Source: Rosistilla ulvae (GTDB taxonomy: Bacteria; Planctomycetota; Planctomycetia; Pirellulales; Pirellulaceae). From it: a DNA stretch of 64,000 nucleotides. Location: NCBI RefSeq assembly GCF_007741475.1, contig NZ_CP036261.1:1364001-1428000 (forward strand), read 5' to 3'. Under the pieces are notes generated by a model. That model was not told the origin of the DNA. It was given only the letters and a program-made list of their open reading frames with translations, and did not search any database. This document shows, piece after piece, positions 55,312 through 64,000 of this stretch. A program made the translations under genes and the position numbers. Every line of letters starts with the position of its first letter. Position 1 is the stretch's first letter.

Positions 55312-56139
55312 ATGTATAAAAGCCACTGGAATCTGACCGAACGCCCGTTTGAAAACTGGTCCAACGAACAGTTTTATTATCCTTCGGAAGTCCATCAGAC
55401 GGCGCTGCTGAAACTTCGCTACGGCGTCGAGAATCGTCGCAGCGCGGCAGTCTTGTGCGGTGAGAGTGGGATGGGCAAGACGATCCTGCTGGACAGCTTC
55501 GTCCGCCAACTTCCGGACGATTTTGGCCCGGTCGCTCAAGTCGTCTTCCCGTCGTTGCCCGGCGAACAGCTACTCTCCTATATCGCCGACCAATGGACCG
55601 GCAGCACCGGCGACGATAACGAATCGATGCGCGGCGCGTTGGGGCGGATTCAAACCTTCCTGAACAATAACGTCGCCGCCGGAAAACATGCGGTTCTGAT
55701 CGTCGACGAAGCCCATCTGCTCAGCGATTCACAACAACTTGAAACGCTACGCCTGCTGTTGAACATCAACGCCGGTGCCGAAGGATCCGAATCGGCTTGG
55801 ACCTTGGTTCTGGTCGGCCACCCAACGTTGATCAGCACGATCGAACGCAACCGCGCCTTGGACGGACGCGTATCGGTCAAATGCGTGTTGCAACGGTTGT
55901 CGATGGAACAGACCGCCGGATACATCCAACACCGCTTGGCCGCCGTTGGTGGCGAGATCGACAAGATCTTCAGCCTAGCAGCGCTCGAAGCGATCCAGCT
56001 CCGCAGCTCCGGGATCCCTCGCCGGATCAACCGCCTATGCGATCTCGGCTTGATGGTCGCCTACGCCGAAGACCAACCGCAAGTCGACGCGCACCACATC
56101 GAAGGCGTCTACAACGAACTCGTCTCGATCCCCGCCTAA
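55312..56139 (+). CDS. ExeA/GspA-like AAA ATPase (XrtA-associated type)
   Basis: 275 residues; GGAAGGA precedes the ATG. It starts MYKSHWNLTERPFENWSNEQFYYPS, the signature opening of ExeA-like and XrtA-associated ATPases (YxxxxLxxxPF...FYxS.....AL..L.YG). P-loop GESGMGKT, Walker B VLIVDEAHLL, sensor region VGHPTL, C-terminal winged-helix-like SSGIPRRINRLCDLGL. Such ATPases power assembly of secretion or exopolysaccharide machinery and act at the inner membrane. All key residues are present. The neighbours (scaffold and BY-kinase-like protein) match an exopolysaccharide locus, but no glycosyltransferase or export pore is in the window. Confidence 0.85.
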   Translation: MYKSHWNLTERPFENWSNEQFYYPSEVHQTALLKLRYGVENRRSAAVLCGESGMGKTILLDSFVRQLPDDFGPVAQVVFPSLPGEQLLSYIADQWTGSTGDDNESMRGALGRIQTFLNNNVAAGKHAVLIVDEAHLLSDSQQLETLRLLLNINAGAEGSESAWTLVLVGHPTLISTIERNRALDGRVSVKCVLQRLSMEQTAGYIQHRLAAVGGEIDKIFSLAALEAIQLRSSGIPRRINRLCDLGLMVAYAEDQPQVDAHHIEGVYNELVSIPA

Positions 56140-56344
56140 GCCAGCGTTCTTCCTGCGCGAGAGTTGAGACATTAGGCGACCGACAACGGAACGTCCCCTG
56201 CTTTACACAGGGTGATTCGCCCAGCCACGTACCGCGACTCTCAGCCAAGTGGCGATGCTCGCAATCCCCACCAGGGTCTATTAGAATCGGACCGATTGCA
56301 ACTCGGTAATCGTTCGATAACAGGCTTTTTGGGGGGAATTGGTC

Positions 56345-59300
56345 ATGAGACCGGCAAGGCGAGCCGTCACCACGGCAAAGCGTCGCTGCCTGCTTGAGCA
56401 GCTGGAAACACGGCATCTGTTAGCGGCCGTTCCCTTCGGACAAAATCCGCTTCAGGTGTTGGACGTCAACCGCGACGGGGTCGTTGCACCGGTAGACGCG
56501 TTGCGGATCATCAATGCGATCAATCGATCGGGTTCGAGTGCCGTCGATCCACGGACGGAGCCTGGCAACTTTGTCGACGTCTCGGGGGATGGGGCCGCGA
56601 CGGCTTTAGATGCCCTGCGGGTAATCAATGCGTTAAACCGCAACACGCCAATCCTCGCCGCAACGCTTCCCAACGATTCGGGCCCCATAGGGGATCCAAC
56701 CGCCACGCTGGATCTGCTGACCCAAGATTATCGCATCGATCTGGGAATTAGCATTGGCACCGCCCGCGACGCGCGAATCGCTCTGCAGGTTGGCGACACC
56801 GGACTGCCAGTCGACATCACCGACCGATTTGCCGACAACCGAGCGAGCCTTTCGATCGCGGATCTCGATTCCATCTTTGGTAGCCCGCTGCCCGATGGCG
56901 ACCACGCCGTGACCGGTTTTCTGGATGATCATGCCGCGTTTTCTTTCGTTCTGACGGTCGACCGGACCGCACCAGCCGTCGAGATTCCTTCGCTGCCTCA
57001 GGATGCGGATGTCAGTCCCACGATTCGCGTGGTAGGAAATCAGATCGATGCCAATCCGAGCGACTCAGCAACCCTAACGATCGATGGAGCGACACGCCCA
57101 TTGATCGTCGGGGCCGACGGGCGATTCAACATGCCGGTCACCGAGACGCCTTCATCGGGATCGAAACAGGTTCTCGTAAGCTTCAGCGACCAAGCGGGCA
57201 ACGTGACCGAGATCGATCGTGCCATCAACATCGTTCCCTCCATGGTTGTCGGAGCGACGGGAGCTGAGGGTTGGGTGGCGCAGAGTGCCGGCGCGATCGT
57301 CTTTGGCAGCCGCGATAGCTTTGTCGTGCAGGCCGACCATTTGATTCAACGCGGCTCGGGAACCTCGCCACGGTTGGAGTTCGATATCGAACAACTCAGC
57401 GAACCGACGTCCACGCTGCTGGTATCGATCCTCGATCCTAACAATGTTTCGCAATCGGCGCTGGATACGGTGCCCGATGGCGAAACGATCTTCTCGCTGC
57501 ATCCTGGTGGCGATGCCGATTATCGTCTTGGTTTAGTTCAGTTTGATGGGACACGGGTGTCGATCGATCTGACGGAAATGCAACTGGCTCAGGCCTTGGT
57601 CCGCTTCCAAAGCGTCGCGGCCCAATCGTCCTCCGAAGCCTTGCTGCGCGTCGACGCCTTGCGAGTGCAAACACCTCAGGAAAGTGCCCCGCGGCCGCGT
57701 CCGCGAAGCTCAGCATCGCGTCTTGCGATGCCAGGCCCAGCGATCGATTTAGAAACCTTCGCTGCAACCGACGAACTCACCGTGCATCTGCTCAGCGATC
57801 GGCTGGACCCTCAAACCGGGCAGTATGTTGCCACGGTCCAGGTCGAGAGTTCGTCGGGGATGTCGCGACGCCCGGCGGTGGTCAAGCTGCCAAACGTGCC
57901 GGTCGGCGTTGAGATCTCGAACGCCAGCGGAACCGATGACAATGGCGTTCCCTACATCAATCTGACTCCAGCGATTCCGGAAACGGGTCTCGGTCCCGGC
58001 CAATTGTCGCTTCCCATCGAAATCGAAATCGCGAACCCCAACCTGCTGCTTGCGCCGCTGCAAACCGAGGTCCTGATCGGACCGGCCAACCAGCCGCCGG
58101 TGCTGCCAGCGATAGCGGCACAAACGATGATGCCCGGTGGCGTGCTGAATTTGGACCTCGGCGCCAGCGATCCCGACGGCGATTCGCTCACCTACCGGCT
58201 GGCACCGGTCGCTCCCGCAGTGTTGCCCAGCGGCAGCATCGACGCTCGAGGCATGTTGCACCTGGCGCCGACCCCCAACGAAATCGGCCGCTACGAATTC
58301 GAAGTCATCGCATCCGACGGTGCTTCGGAAACGCGACGTTCGTTTGTGCTGGATGTCGTTGCGGATCCCAACACCGACACCCGTGTTAGCGGCACCGTTC
58401 TCGACGTCGACGGTACGCCAATCGCCGGGATGCAGGTGGATCTTGGACAGGTCAGCGTGTTAACCGACGCGTCGGGGCGTTTTACGCTGAACCTGGGTAA
58501 CGGAACGCTGGTCAGCGACACGTTGAAGATCCGCGGAGAAATTTACGCGGGCGACGCCAGCTACCCGTTCATCGCCGAAAAACTGCCACTGGTCCTCGAC
58601 CGCCATCCGTTTGCCGGCGTCAACAACGTGATTGGGCGACCGATCTATCTTCCCAAATTGGATCTTGCCAACGGCCAAACGATCGACCCGCTCAACAACA
58701 CGACGGTCACCACGGCCGCGGTCCCCGACACGTCGGTGGAAATCGTTGCTGGAACCCTGTTGAACCAGCAGGGGACTTCGTTTGATGGCACGTTGAGCAT
58801 CACTGAAGTCCCGATGACGTTGACCCCCGCGGCGTTGCCGCCCGGTCTGCAACCCGATATCGTCCTGACGATCCAGCCGGGCGAGATGGTCTTTACGGCC
58901 CCCGCTCCATTGACATTCCCCAACCGCTCCGGCTGGGCGCCTGGCACGCTGATGGATCTGTGGTCGATCAATCCTGTAACGGGGCAGTTCGACGACGTCG
59001 GGGACATGCGGGTCAGCAGCGACGGACAACGGATCGAAACGATCTCCGGGGGGGTGCGCAACAGCAGTTGGCACTTCCCCGCCCCGCCGCCCACGACGCC
59101 GCGACCTCCCGAAACGCAAGTCACCAATCAAGACAAATCGTGTCCGACGTCCACATGCGTCAGCTCCAGCCCATTGCAATCGACCGCCTCGGGATGCCCT
59201 CAGACGACCGCCCCGACCAATTGCACGGCCAAGGTCGAAGCGAATTCGCAGGTCGAACTGCACAGCGGGGCGTTGTTGGAAACACACGCGTTGGTTCCTT

Positions 59301-62300
59301 ACACGTCGCTTGGCACAACGCGTGGTTTGACGCTGCACTACGATTCTGAAACTGCCGATCCGCGGCCGATCCTTCACTTCGGCTACGACAACGCTCCGGC
59401 CGACATCGATCAACGGCTGGTCGGATCGCTGTCGGTCTCGCGCGGCGATTTCACCAGCCAAATCGACGGCGCCGCCAACGGCCAAGGTGTTTTGTCAGGG
59501 CAACATTATTGGACGCTTCCCGCCGACGGAGGCGATATCACCGCGGCGATCCAGGGGGACATGCGCGATCTCCCCTCGGGCATCTATCAATATCAATTGA
59601 CCCAAGGTTTGTTGCAGGTATCCGATGCCACCGCGAGCGGTTCGACCGTCACGCTAACCGGCGAATTCGTACACGTCAACGCCGTCGACAGTCCGCTGGG
59701 GGCCGGTTGGCAATTGGCGGGCGTGCATCGATTGATCGACAATCCTGGCGGTACGCTGCTGTTGGTCGACGGCGACGGCACGACGACACGCTATCAAGAA
59801 ACCGACGCTGCGGGGCAATACGCTTCGCCGCCGGGAGACTTTTCGCAGATCGAAAGGCTCGCCGACGGCAGCTATCGCCGGACGCTGACCGATCAAACCG
59901 TCTACCTCTTCGATTCCGCCGGTCGCATGACTTCGGTGACCGATCGCAATGCCAACGTCACGTCGTTGCAATACGACGCTGCCGGGAGGTTGTTGAAGAT
60001 TGTCGATCCGACCGGCCTGGAGACGACTTTCACCTACGACGCCAATGGGAAAGTCGACGCGATCATCGATCCCGCTGGGCGGCAGACGCTGTTGCAATAC
60101 GACGACGCGGGGAACCTGACTCGCATCACCGATCCCGATGGCAGCACGCGGACGTTTGGGTACGACAGTGGCCATCATTTAATCCAGGAGATCGACGCGC
60201 GCGGCCATGTCGAACAGACGTTTTACGGTTTTCACGGACGTGTTGAAAAGTCGATTCGCAAAGACGGCACCGAGATGTTTTTCGAACCGCTGCAGACGCA
60301 GATTCTATTGCCGGTCGATCAAACGCTCGATCCCGTCGCTCCTCCCGCGGCGGCACTGCCGGCCGATCCGATGGCTCGCGTGGTCGACAGCAACGGCAAC
60401 GTGACCGAAACCGAACTGAATCGGTTGGGGCAAGCTGTCGCGTCGACCGATCAGGCCGGCGATGGCAGCCGCGTGCAACGCAACGCCGACAATTTGATCA
60501 TCGCCCAGACCGACGCGCGTGGATTTACGACGCGGTTCGAATACGACGAACGCGGCAACTTGGTGATGCTCGACCGACCGACCGCCGCCAGCGGCCCATC
60601 GGCTCCCTACCGCCTGACCAGTGGCGAAACCATCGCTGCGACTCTAAACGATCTACCGACCGTCGACGGGGTCGCGCCGCTCGATTACGACGTCTTCACC
60701 ATCGATGCGACAGCGGGTGCGGAGCTGTGGGTGTCGGTGGCTCGCAGCGATGCGGCCTCGCTCGAAGCGATCCTACTGTCCCCCAGCGGTGAAATCCTAC
60801 AACAAGAGACCTTTGGGCAATTCGCCGAAAATCTTGCCCGCAGCGGTCCACTTACCGAATCGGGGAACTATGCCATCTTGCTCCGCGACCCCGGCGTCGC
60901 GCGACACGATGACCAGCCGTTTTACTTGACCGCGACCGTGATCGACGGGGGGGAAGATGCCGATACGGTTCGGGTTGTCAGCGGCGAAACGATCGATGGC
61001 ACGATCGACGTTCGCGGCGATATGGACACCTATTCCATCGATGTGATCGCCGGACAACAGCTGTCGATCGCATTTCGCGAACAGAGGGGCTGGACCTCGG
61101 ACCTGCAAGTGGTCCTGTTTGATCCCGATGGCAACGAACTGGGACAAGCAACCGAAACTACCGGCGGCAATCTCGACTTTCCCAATCTCGCCAGCTCCGG
61201 TCGCTACACCGTCCTGATCCGCGATGCCGATGGTCGCAACAGCGGCGATTACAGGTTAACAGCCACAGTGATCGACGCCGCGGCCGACGCAGATACCGTT
61301 GCCCTGACCAGCGGTCGCACGATCCAAGCGGATCTGGACCTGGGAGACATCGACACCTATTCGATCGCGGTCGACGCGGGGGAGGATCTGTTGGTCGCCT
61401 TCCGCGAAGTCGACACCGGTTTCTCCTACCTGCAAACGATGCTGTTCGATCCTTCGGGAGCGGAAGTCGATCAAGTGACGACATCGACCGGCGGCAACTT
61501 GCGCGTGACCGACGCCGTGACCAGCGGCATCTACACCCTGGTGGTTCGCGATGCCGACGGCAGCAATACCGGCGATTACAGGTTAACAGCCACAGTGATC
61601 GACGCCGCGGCCGACGCAGATACCGTTGCCCTGACCAGCGGTCGCACGATCCAAGCGGATCTGGACCTGGGAGACATCGACACCTATTCGATCGCGGTCG
61701 ACGCGGGCGATGATCTGTTGGTCGCCTTCCGCGAATTCAGCAGCGGTTTTTCCTACCTGCAAACGATGCTGTTCGATCCTTCGGGAGCGGAGGTCGATCA
61801 AGTGACGACTTCCACCGGCGGCAACTTGCGCGTGACCGACGCTGCGATCGGCGGCATCTATACCCTGCTGGTTCGCGATGCCGCCGGCACGAATTCAGGC
61901 GATTACCGTCTGACCGCCACGGTGATCGATTCGCAAACCGATCACGACAACGGCCCGCTGACCAGCGGTCAGACGGTTAATGGTCGGTTGGACCAAGGAG
62001 ATATCGATACCTACACGATCGCAGTCGACGCGGGCGATGATCTGTTGGTCGCCTTCCGCGAATTCAGCAGCGGTTTTTCCTACCTGCAAACGATGCTGTT
62101 CGATCCTTCGGGAGCGGAGGTCGATCAAGTGACGACTTCCACCGGCGGCAACTTGCGCGTGACCGACGCTGCGATCGGCGGCATCTATACCCTGCTGGTT
62201 CGCGATGCCGCCGGCACGAATTCCGGCGATTACCGTCTGACCGCCACGGTGATCGATTCGCAAACCGATCACGACAACGGCCCGCTGACCAGCGGTCAGA

Positions 62301-64000
62301 CGGTTAATGGTCGGTTGGACCAAGGAGATATCGATACCTACACGATCGCAGTCGACGCGGGCGATGATCTGTTGGTCGCCTTCCGCGAATTCAGCAGCGG
62401 TTTTTCCTACCTGCAAACGATGCTGTTCGATCCTTCGGGAGCGGAGGTCGATCAAGTGACGACTTCCACCGGCGGCAACTTGCGCGTGACCGACGCTGCG
62501 ATCGGCGGCATCTATACCCTGCTGGTTCGCGATGCCGCCGGCACGAATTCCGGCGATTACCGTCTGACCGCCACGGTGATCGATTCGCAAACCGATCACG
62601 ACAACGGCCCGCTGACCAGCGGTCAGACGGTTAATGGTCGGTTGGACCAAGGAGATATCGATACCTACACGATCGCAGTCGACGCGGGCGATGATCTGTT
62701 GGTCGCCTTCCGCGAGGTCAGCAACGGGTTTTCCTACCTGCAAACGATGCTGTTTGATCCTTCGGGAGCGGAGGTCGAGCAAGTCACGACCGCCATCGGA
62801 GGCAACTTGCGCGTGACCGACGCAGCGACCAGCGGCATCTACACCCTGGTGGTTCGCGATGCCGACTGCACGAATGTCGGCGATTACCGTTTGACCGCCA
62901 CGGTGATCGATTCGCAAACCGATCACGACAGCGTCCCGCTGACCAGCGGTCAGACGGTTAATGGTCGGTTGGACCAAGGAGATATCGATACCTACACGAT
63001 CTCCGTCGACGCGGGCGATGATCTACTGGTCGCCTTCCGCGAAGTCGGCAACGGGTTTTCCTACCTGCAAACGATGCTGTTTGATCCTTCGGGAGCGGAG
63101 GTCGAGCAAGTCACGACCGCCATCGGAGGCAACCTGCGCGTGACCGATGCAGCGACCAGCGGCATCTACACGCTGGTGGTTCGCGACGCCGACGGCAGGA
63201 ATGTCGGCGATTACCGTTTGACCGCCACGGTGATCGATTCGCAAGCCGATCATGACAACGTCCCGTTGACCAGCGGCCAGACGGTTAATGGTCGATTGGA
63301 CTTGGGAGACATCGATACCTACACGATCTCCGTCGACGCGGGGAATGATCTGTTGGTCGCCTTCCGCGAAGTCGACAACGGGTTTTCCTACCTGCAAACG
63401 ATGCTGTTTGATCCCGCGGGAGCTGAGGTCGATCAAGTGACGACTTCCACCGGCGGCAACTTGCGCGTGACCGATGCTGCGACCAGCGGCATCTACACCC
63501 TGGTGGTTCGCGATGACAACGGCAGCAATACCGGCGATTACAGGCTAACAGCCACAGTGATCGACGCCGCGGCCGACGCAGATTCCGAAACGATCGTCAA
63601 CGGCGAAGAAGTGACCGCAACGCTGGGGCGGGGAGATCTCGATACGTTTCGGTTCGTAGGGCAAGCCGGCGATGCGCTGTCGATCGAGTTGGCTGAGATC
63701 ACTTCCAGCTTTTCATACCTGCAGGCGATCCTCTTTGCTCCCGATGGCAACCAGGTCGCCGAGGTGACGACGTCCTCTGCCGATAGTCTGGCGGTCGCGT
63801 CGCTGCCGCAAAGCGGAACGTATACGGTGTTGGTTCGCGATGCCGACGGAAGGTCTACAGGTGACTTCCGAATCCGGGCAACGCGCAACGGGGGCTCGAC
63901 AGCGGGTCAGCGGCAGGTGGCTGATGAAGTGGTGGTGAGCTTGTCGGAGGCGTCGCCGGTCGACGTGGCAACCGAGACGGCGGTGCAACTGCAGGAAGCG
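56345..64000 (+). CDS. Giant secreted dockerin/RHS-repeat protein with tandem PPC-like repeats (3' truncated)
   Basis: Open from ATG 56345 (GGGGGG about nine bases upstream) to the window edge, 2552 codons with no stop. The start RRCLLEQLETRHLLAAV is the planctomycete leader seen on huge surface proteins. Two dockerin-like calcium loops follow (VLDVNRDGVVAPVDALRIINAIN; VDVSGDGAATALDALRVINALN). Next come Ig/cadherin-like pieces (SDPDGDSLTYRL at ~600), a carboxypeptidase-regulatory-like unit (VSGTVLDVDGTPIAGMQV, ~680) and a Cys-rich spot (~930-960). RHS/YD repeats (YDAAGRLLKI, YDDAGNLTRI, ~1200-1410) come before an array of 109-residue PPC-like repeats. A cell-surface adhesin or matrix protein is likely. 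The C-terminus, where a toxin or anchor could lie, is outside the window. Confidence 0.88.
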   Translation, partial: MRPARRAVTTAKRRCLLEQLETRHLLAAVPFGQNPLQVLDVNRDGVVAPVDALRIINAINRSGSSAVDPRTEPGNFVDVSGDGAATALDALRVINALNRNTPILAATLPNDSGPIGDPTATLDLLTQDYRIDLGISIGTARDARIALQVGDTGLPVDITDRFADNRASLSIADLDSIFGSPLPDGDHAVTGFLDDHAAFSFVLTVDRTAPAVEIPSLPQDADVSPTIRVVGNQIDANPSDSATLTIDGATRPLIVGADGRFNMPVTETPSSGSKQVLVSFSDQAGNVTEIDRAINIVPSMVVGATGAEGWVAQSAGAIVFGSRDSFVVQADHLIQRGSGTSPRLEFDIEQLSEPTSTLLVSILDPNNVSQSALDTVPDGETIFSLHPGGDADYRLGLVQFDGTRVSIDLTEMQLAQALVRFQSVAAQSSSEALLRVDALRVQTPQESAPRPRPRSSASRLAMPGPAIDLETFAATDELTVHLLSDRLDPQTGQYVATVQVESSSGMSRRPAVVKLPNVPVGVEISNASGTDDNGVPYINLTPAIPETGLGPGQLSLPIEIEIANPNLLLAPLQTEVLIGPANQPPVLPAIAAQTMMPGGVLNLDLGASDPDGDSLTYRLAPVAPAVLPSGSIDARGMLHLAPTPNEIGRYEFEVIASDGASETRRSFVLDVVADPNTDTRVSGTVLDVDGTPIAGMQVDLGQVSVLTDASGRFTLNLGNGTLVSDTLKIRGEIYAGDASYPFIAEKLPLVLDRHPFAGVNNVIGRPIYLPKLDLANGQTIDPLNNTTVTTAAVPDTSVEIVAGTLLNQQGTSFDGTLSITEVPMTLTPAALPPGLQPDIVLTIQPGEMVFTAPAPLTFPNRSGWAPGTLMDLWSINPVTGQFDDVGDMRVSSDGQRIETISGGVRNSSWHFPAPPPTTPRPPETQVTNQDKSCPTSTCVSSSPLQSTASGCPQTTAPTNCTAKVEANSQVELHSGALLETHALVPYTSLGTTRGLTLHYDSETADPRPILHFGYDNAPADIDQRLVGSLSVSRGDFTSQIDGAANGQGVLSGQHYWTLPADGGDITAAIQGDMRDLPSGIYQYQLTQGLLQVSDATASGSTVTLTGEFVHVNAVDSPLGAGWQLAGVHRLIDNPGGTLLLVDGDGTTTRYQETDAAGQYASPPGDFSQIERLADGSYRRTLTDQTVYLFDSAGRMTSVTDRNANVTSLQYDAAGRLLKIVDPTGLETTFTYDANGKVDAIIDPAGRQTLLQYDDAGNLTRITDPDGSTRTFGYDSGHHLIQEIDARGHVEQTFYGFHGRVEKSIRKDGTEMFFEPLQTQILLPVDQTLDPVAPPAAALPADPMARVVDSNGNVTETELNRLGQAVASTDQAGDGSRVQRNADNLIIAQTDARGFTTRFEYDERGNLVMLDRPTAASGPSAPYRLTSGETIAATLNDLPTVDGVAPLDYDVFTIDATAGAELWVSVARSDAASLEAILLSPSGEILQQETFGQFAENLARSGPLTESGNYAILLRDPGVARHDDQPFYLTATVIDGGEDADTVRVVSGETIDGTIDVRGDMDTYSIDVIAGQQLSIAFREQRGWTSDLQVVLFDPDGNELGQATETTGGNLDFPNLASSGRYTVLIRDADGRNSGDYRLTATVIDAAADADTVALTSGRTIQADLDLGDIDTYSIAVDAGEDLLVAFREVDTGFSYLQTMLFDPSGAEVDQVTTSTGGNLRVTDAVTSGIYTLVVRDADGSNTGDYRLTATVIDAAADADTVALTSGRTIQADLDLGDIDTYSIAVDAGDDLLVAFREFSSGFSYLQTMLFDPSGAEVDQVTTSTGGNLRVTDAAIGGIYTLLVRDAAGTNSGDYRLTATVIDSQTDHDNGPLTSGQTVNGRLDQGDIDTYTIAVDAGDDLLVAFREFSSGFSYLQTMLFDPSGAEVDQVTTSTGGNLRVTDAAIGGIYTLLVRDAAGTNSGDYRLTATVIDSQTDHDNGPLTSGQTVNGRLDQGDIDTYTIAVDAGDDLLVAFREFSSGFSYLQTMLFDPSGAEVDQVTTSTGGNLRVTDAAIGGIYTLLVRDAAGTNSGDYRLTATVIDSQTDHDNGPLTSGQTVNGRLDQGDIDTYTIAVDAGDDLLVAFREVSNGFSYLQTMLFDPSGAEVEQVTTAIGGNLRVTDAATSGIYTLVVRDADCTNVGDYRLTATVIDSQTDHDSVPLTSGQTVNGRLDQGDIDTYTISVDAGDDLLVAFREVGNGFSYLQTMLFDPSGAEVEQVTTAIGGNLRVTDAATSGIYTLVVRDADGRNVGDYRLTATVIDSQADHDNVPLTSGQTVNGRLDLGDIDTYTISVDAGNDLLVAFREVDNGFSYLQTMLFDPAGAEVDQVTTSTGGNLRVTDAATSGIYTLVVRDDNGSNTGDYRLTATVIDAAADADSETIVNGEEVTATLGRGDLDTFRFVGQAGDALSIELAEITSSFSYLQAILFAPDGNQVAEVTTSSADSLAVASLPQSGTYTVLVRDADGRSTGDFRIRATRNGGSTAGQRQVADEVVVSLSEASPVDVATETAVQLQEA
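60610..63890 (+). repeat. Tandem array of nine 327-bp PPC-like coding repeats
   Basis: The marker segment GDYRLTATVID recurs with exact 327-base spacing at 61245, 61572, 61899, 62226, 62553, 62880, 63207 and 63534, with diverged versions at 60918 and 63861. That gives nine full units plus a partial leading one. Each unit encodes 109 residues with the pre-peptidase C-terminal (PPC) pattern (DIDTY.I.VDAGDDLLVAFRE...LFDPSGAEV...SGIYTLVVRDADG). The units at 61899 and 62226 look identical base for base; those at the ends differ more. Confidence 0.95.

Noticed and set aside
58460-59485. 341-codon minus-strand frame
   Set aside because: Antisense to the giant secreted protein; Arg/Val/Asp-rich composition typical of a shadow frame in GC-rich DNA and no recognisable motif.
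61895-62977. 360-codon open frame on the minus strand across the repeat array
   Set aside because: It exists only because the 327-bp units are a multiple of three and lack stops on the opposite strand; it repeats the same artefactual segment three times and lies inside the giant gene.
60610-63890. Regular repeats resembling a CRISPR or satellite array
   Set aside because: Units are 327 bases, in frame and encode a beta-sandwich domain; there are no short repeats with unique spacers.

Overview
The window looks like a chromosomal segment of a marine planctomycete of the Pirellulaceae (Rhodopirellula/Rosistilla-like). The reasons are gene style rather than a marker gene. There are Ser/Thr kinases paired with ECF-type sigma factors, a DUF1080-type protein, a very large secreted protein with an N-terminal LEQLETRHLLA-like leader followed by dockerin repeats, GC-rich DNA, frequent TTG/GTG starts, and a large stand-alone type I polyketide synthase. 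No rRNA, tRNA or CRISPR array was found.

Layout. 1-13 kb holds mostly unlinked genes: a secreted EEP-fold phosphodiesterase, a small HExxH protein, an IS630 element beside a truncated gene, an Ntn-type hydrolase, a glutamine-amidotransferase-like protein, a GGCT-like protein, a frameshifted glyoxalase-fold gene, gamma-glutamyltransferase, an ECF sigma factor, chorismate synthase and a 7Fe ferredoxin with a strong terminator. 13-22 kb (minus strand) holds a DUF1080-like protein, a large secreted protein, a Fur-family regulator, an orphan FlgM-like protein, a secreted alpha/beta hydrolase and RNase R. 22-29.5 kb is a kinase region: two tandem paralogous membrane Ser/Thr kinases preceded by a broken ECF sigma gene, then an oppositely oriented third kinase with a C-terminal DNRLRE-like domain and a divergent sigma-like partner.

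29.6-46.1 kb is the most interesting part. An MMPL/RND-type exporter is followed by an IS4 insertion with intact ends. After it comes a four-gene operon: a 3099-residue polyketide synthase (KS-AT-DH-psiKR-ER-KR-ACP-C-R), two GNAT/FemAB-fold transferases (the second of the DUF2156/MprF C-terminal type) and a SAM methyltransferase. Stop/start overlaps link the first three genes. The condensation-like domain lacks the catalytic second His, and the synthase ends in a reductase domain. The likely product is a reductively released, fully reduced lipid-like chain that the two transferases and the methyltransferase then decorate. I cannot match this set to a characterised pathway.

46-64 kb carries a FucP-like sugar permease, cobalamin-dependent methionine synthase (metH), and a three-gene operon resembling exopolysaccharide/XrtA-associated ATPases: a Q-rich membrane protein, a BY-kinase/MinD-like ATPase with a degenerate Walker A, and an ExeA-like AAA ATPase. 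Last comes the 5' part (2552 codons) of a giant secreted dockerin/RHS protein whose C-terminal part is a tandem array of 327-bp (109-residue) PPC-like repeats; two of the units look identical. This gene runs off the window.
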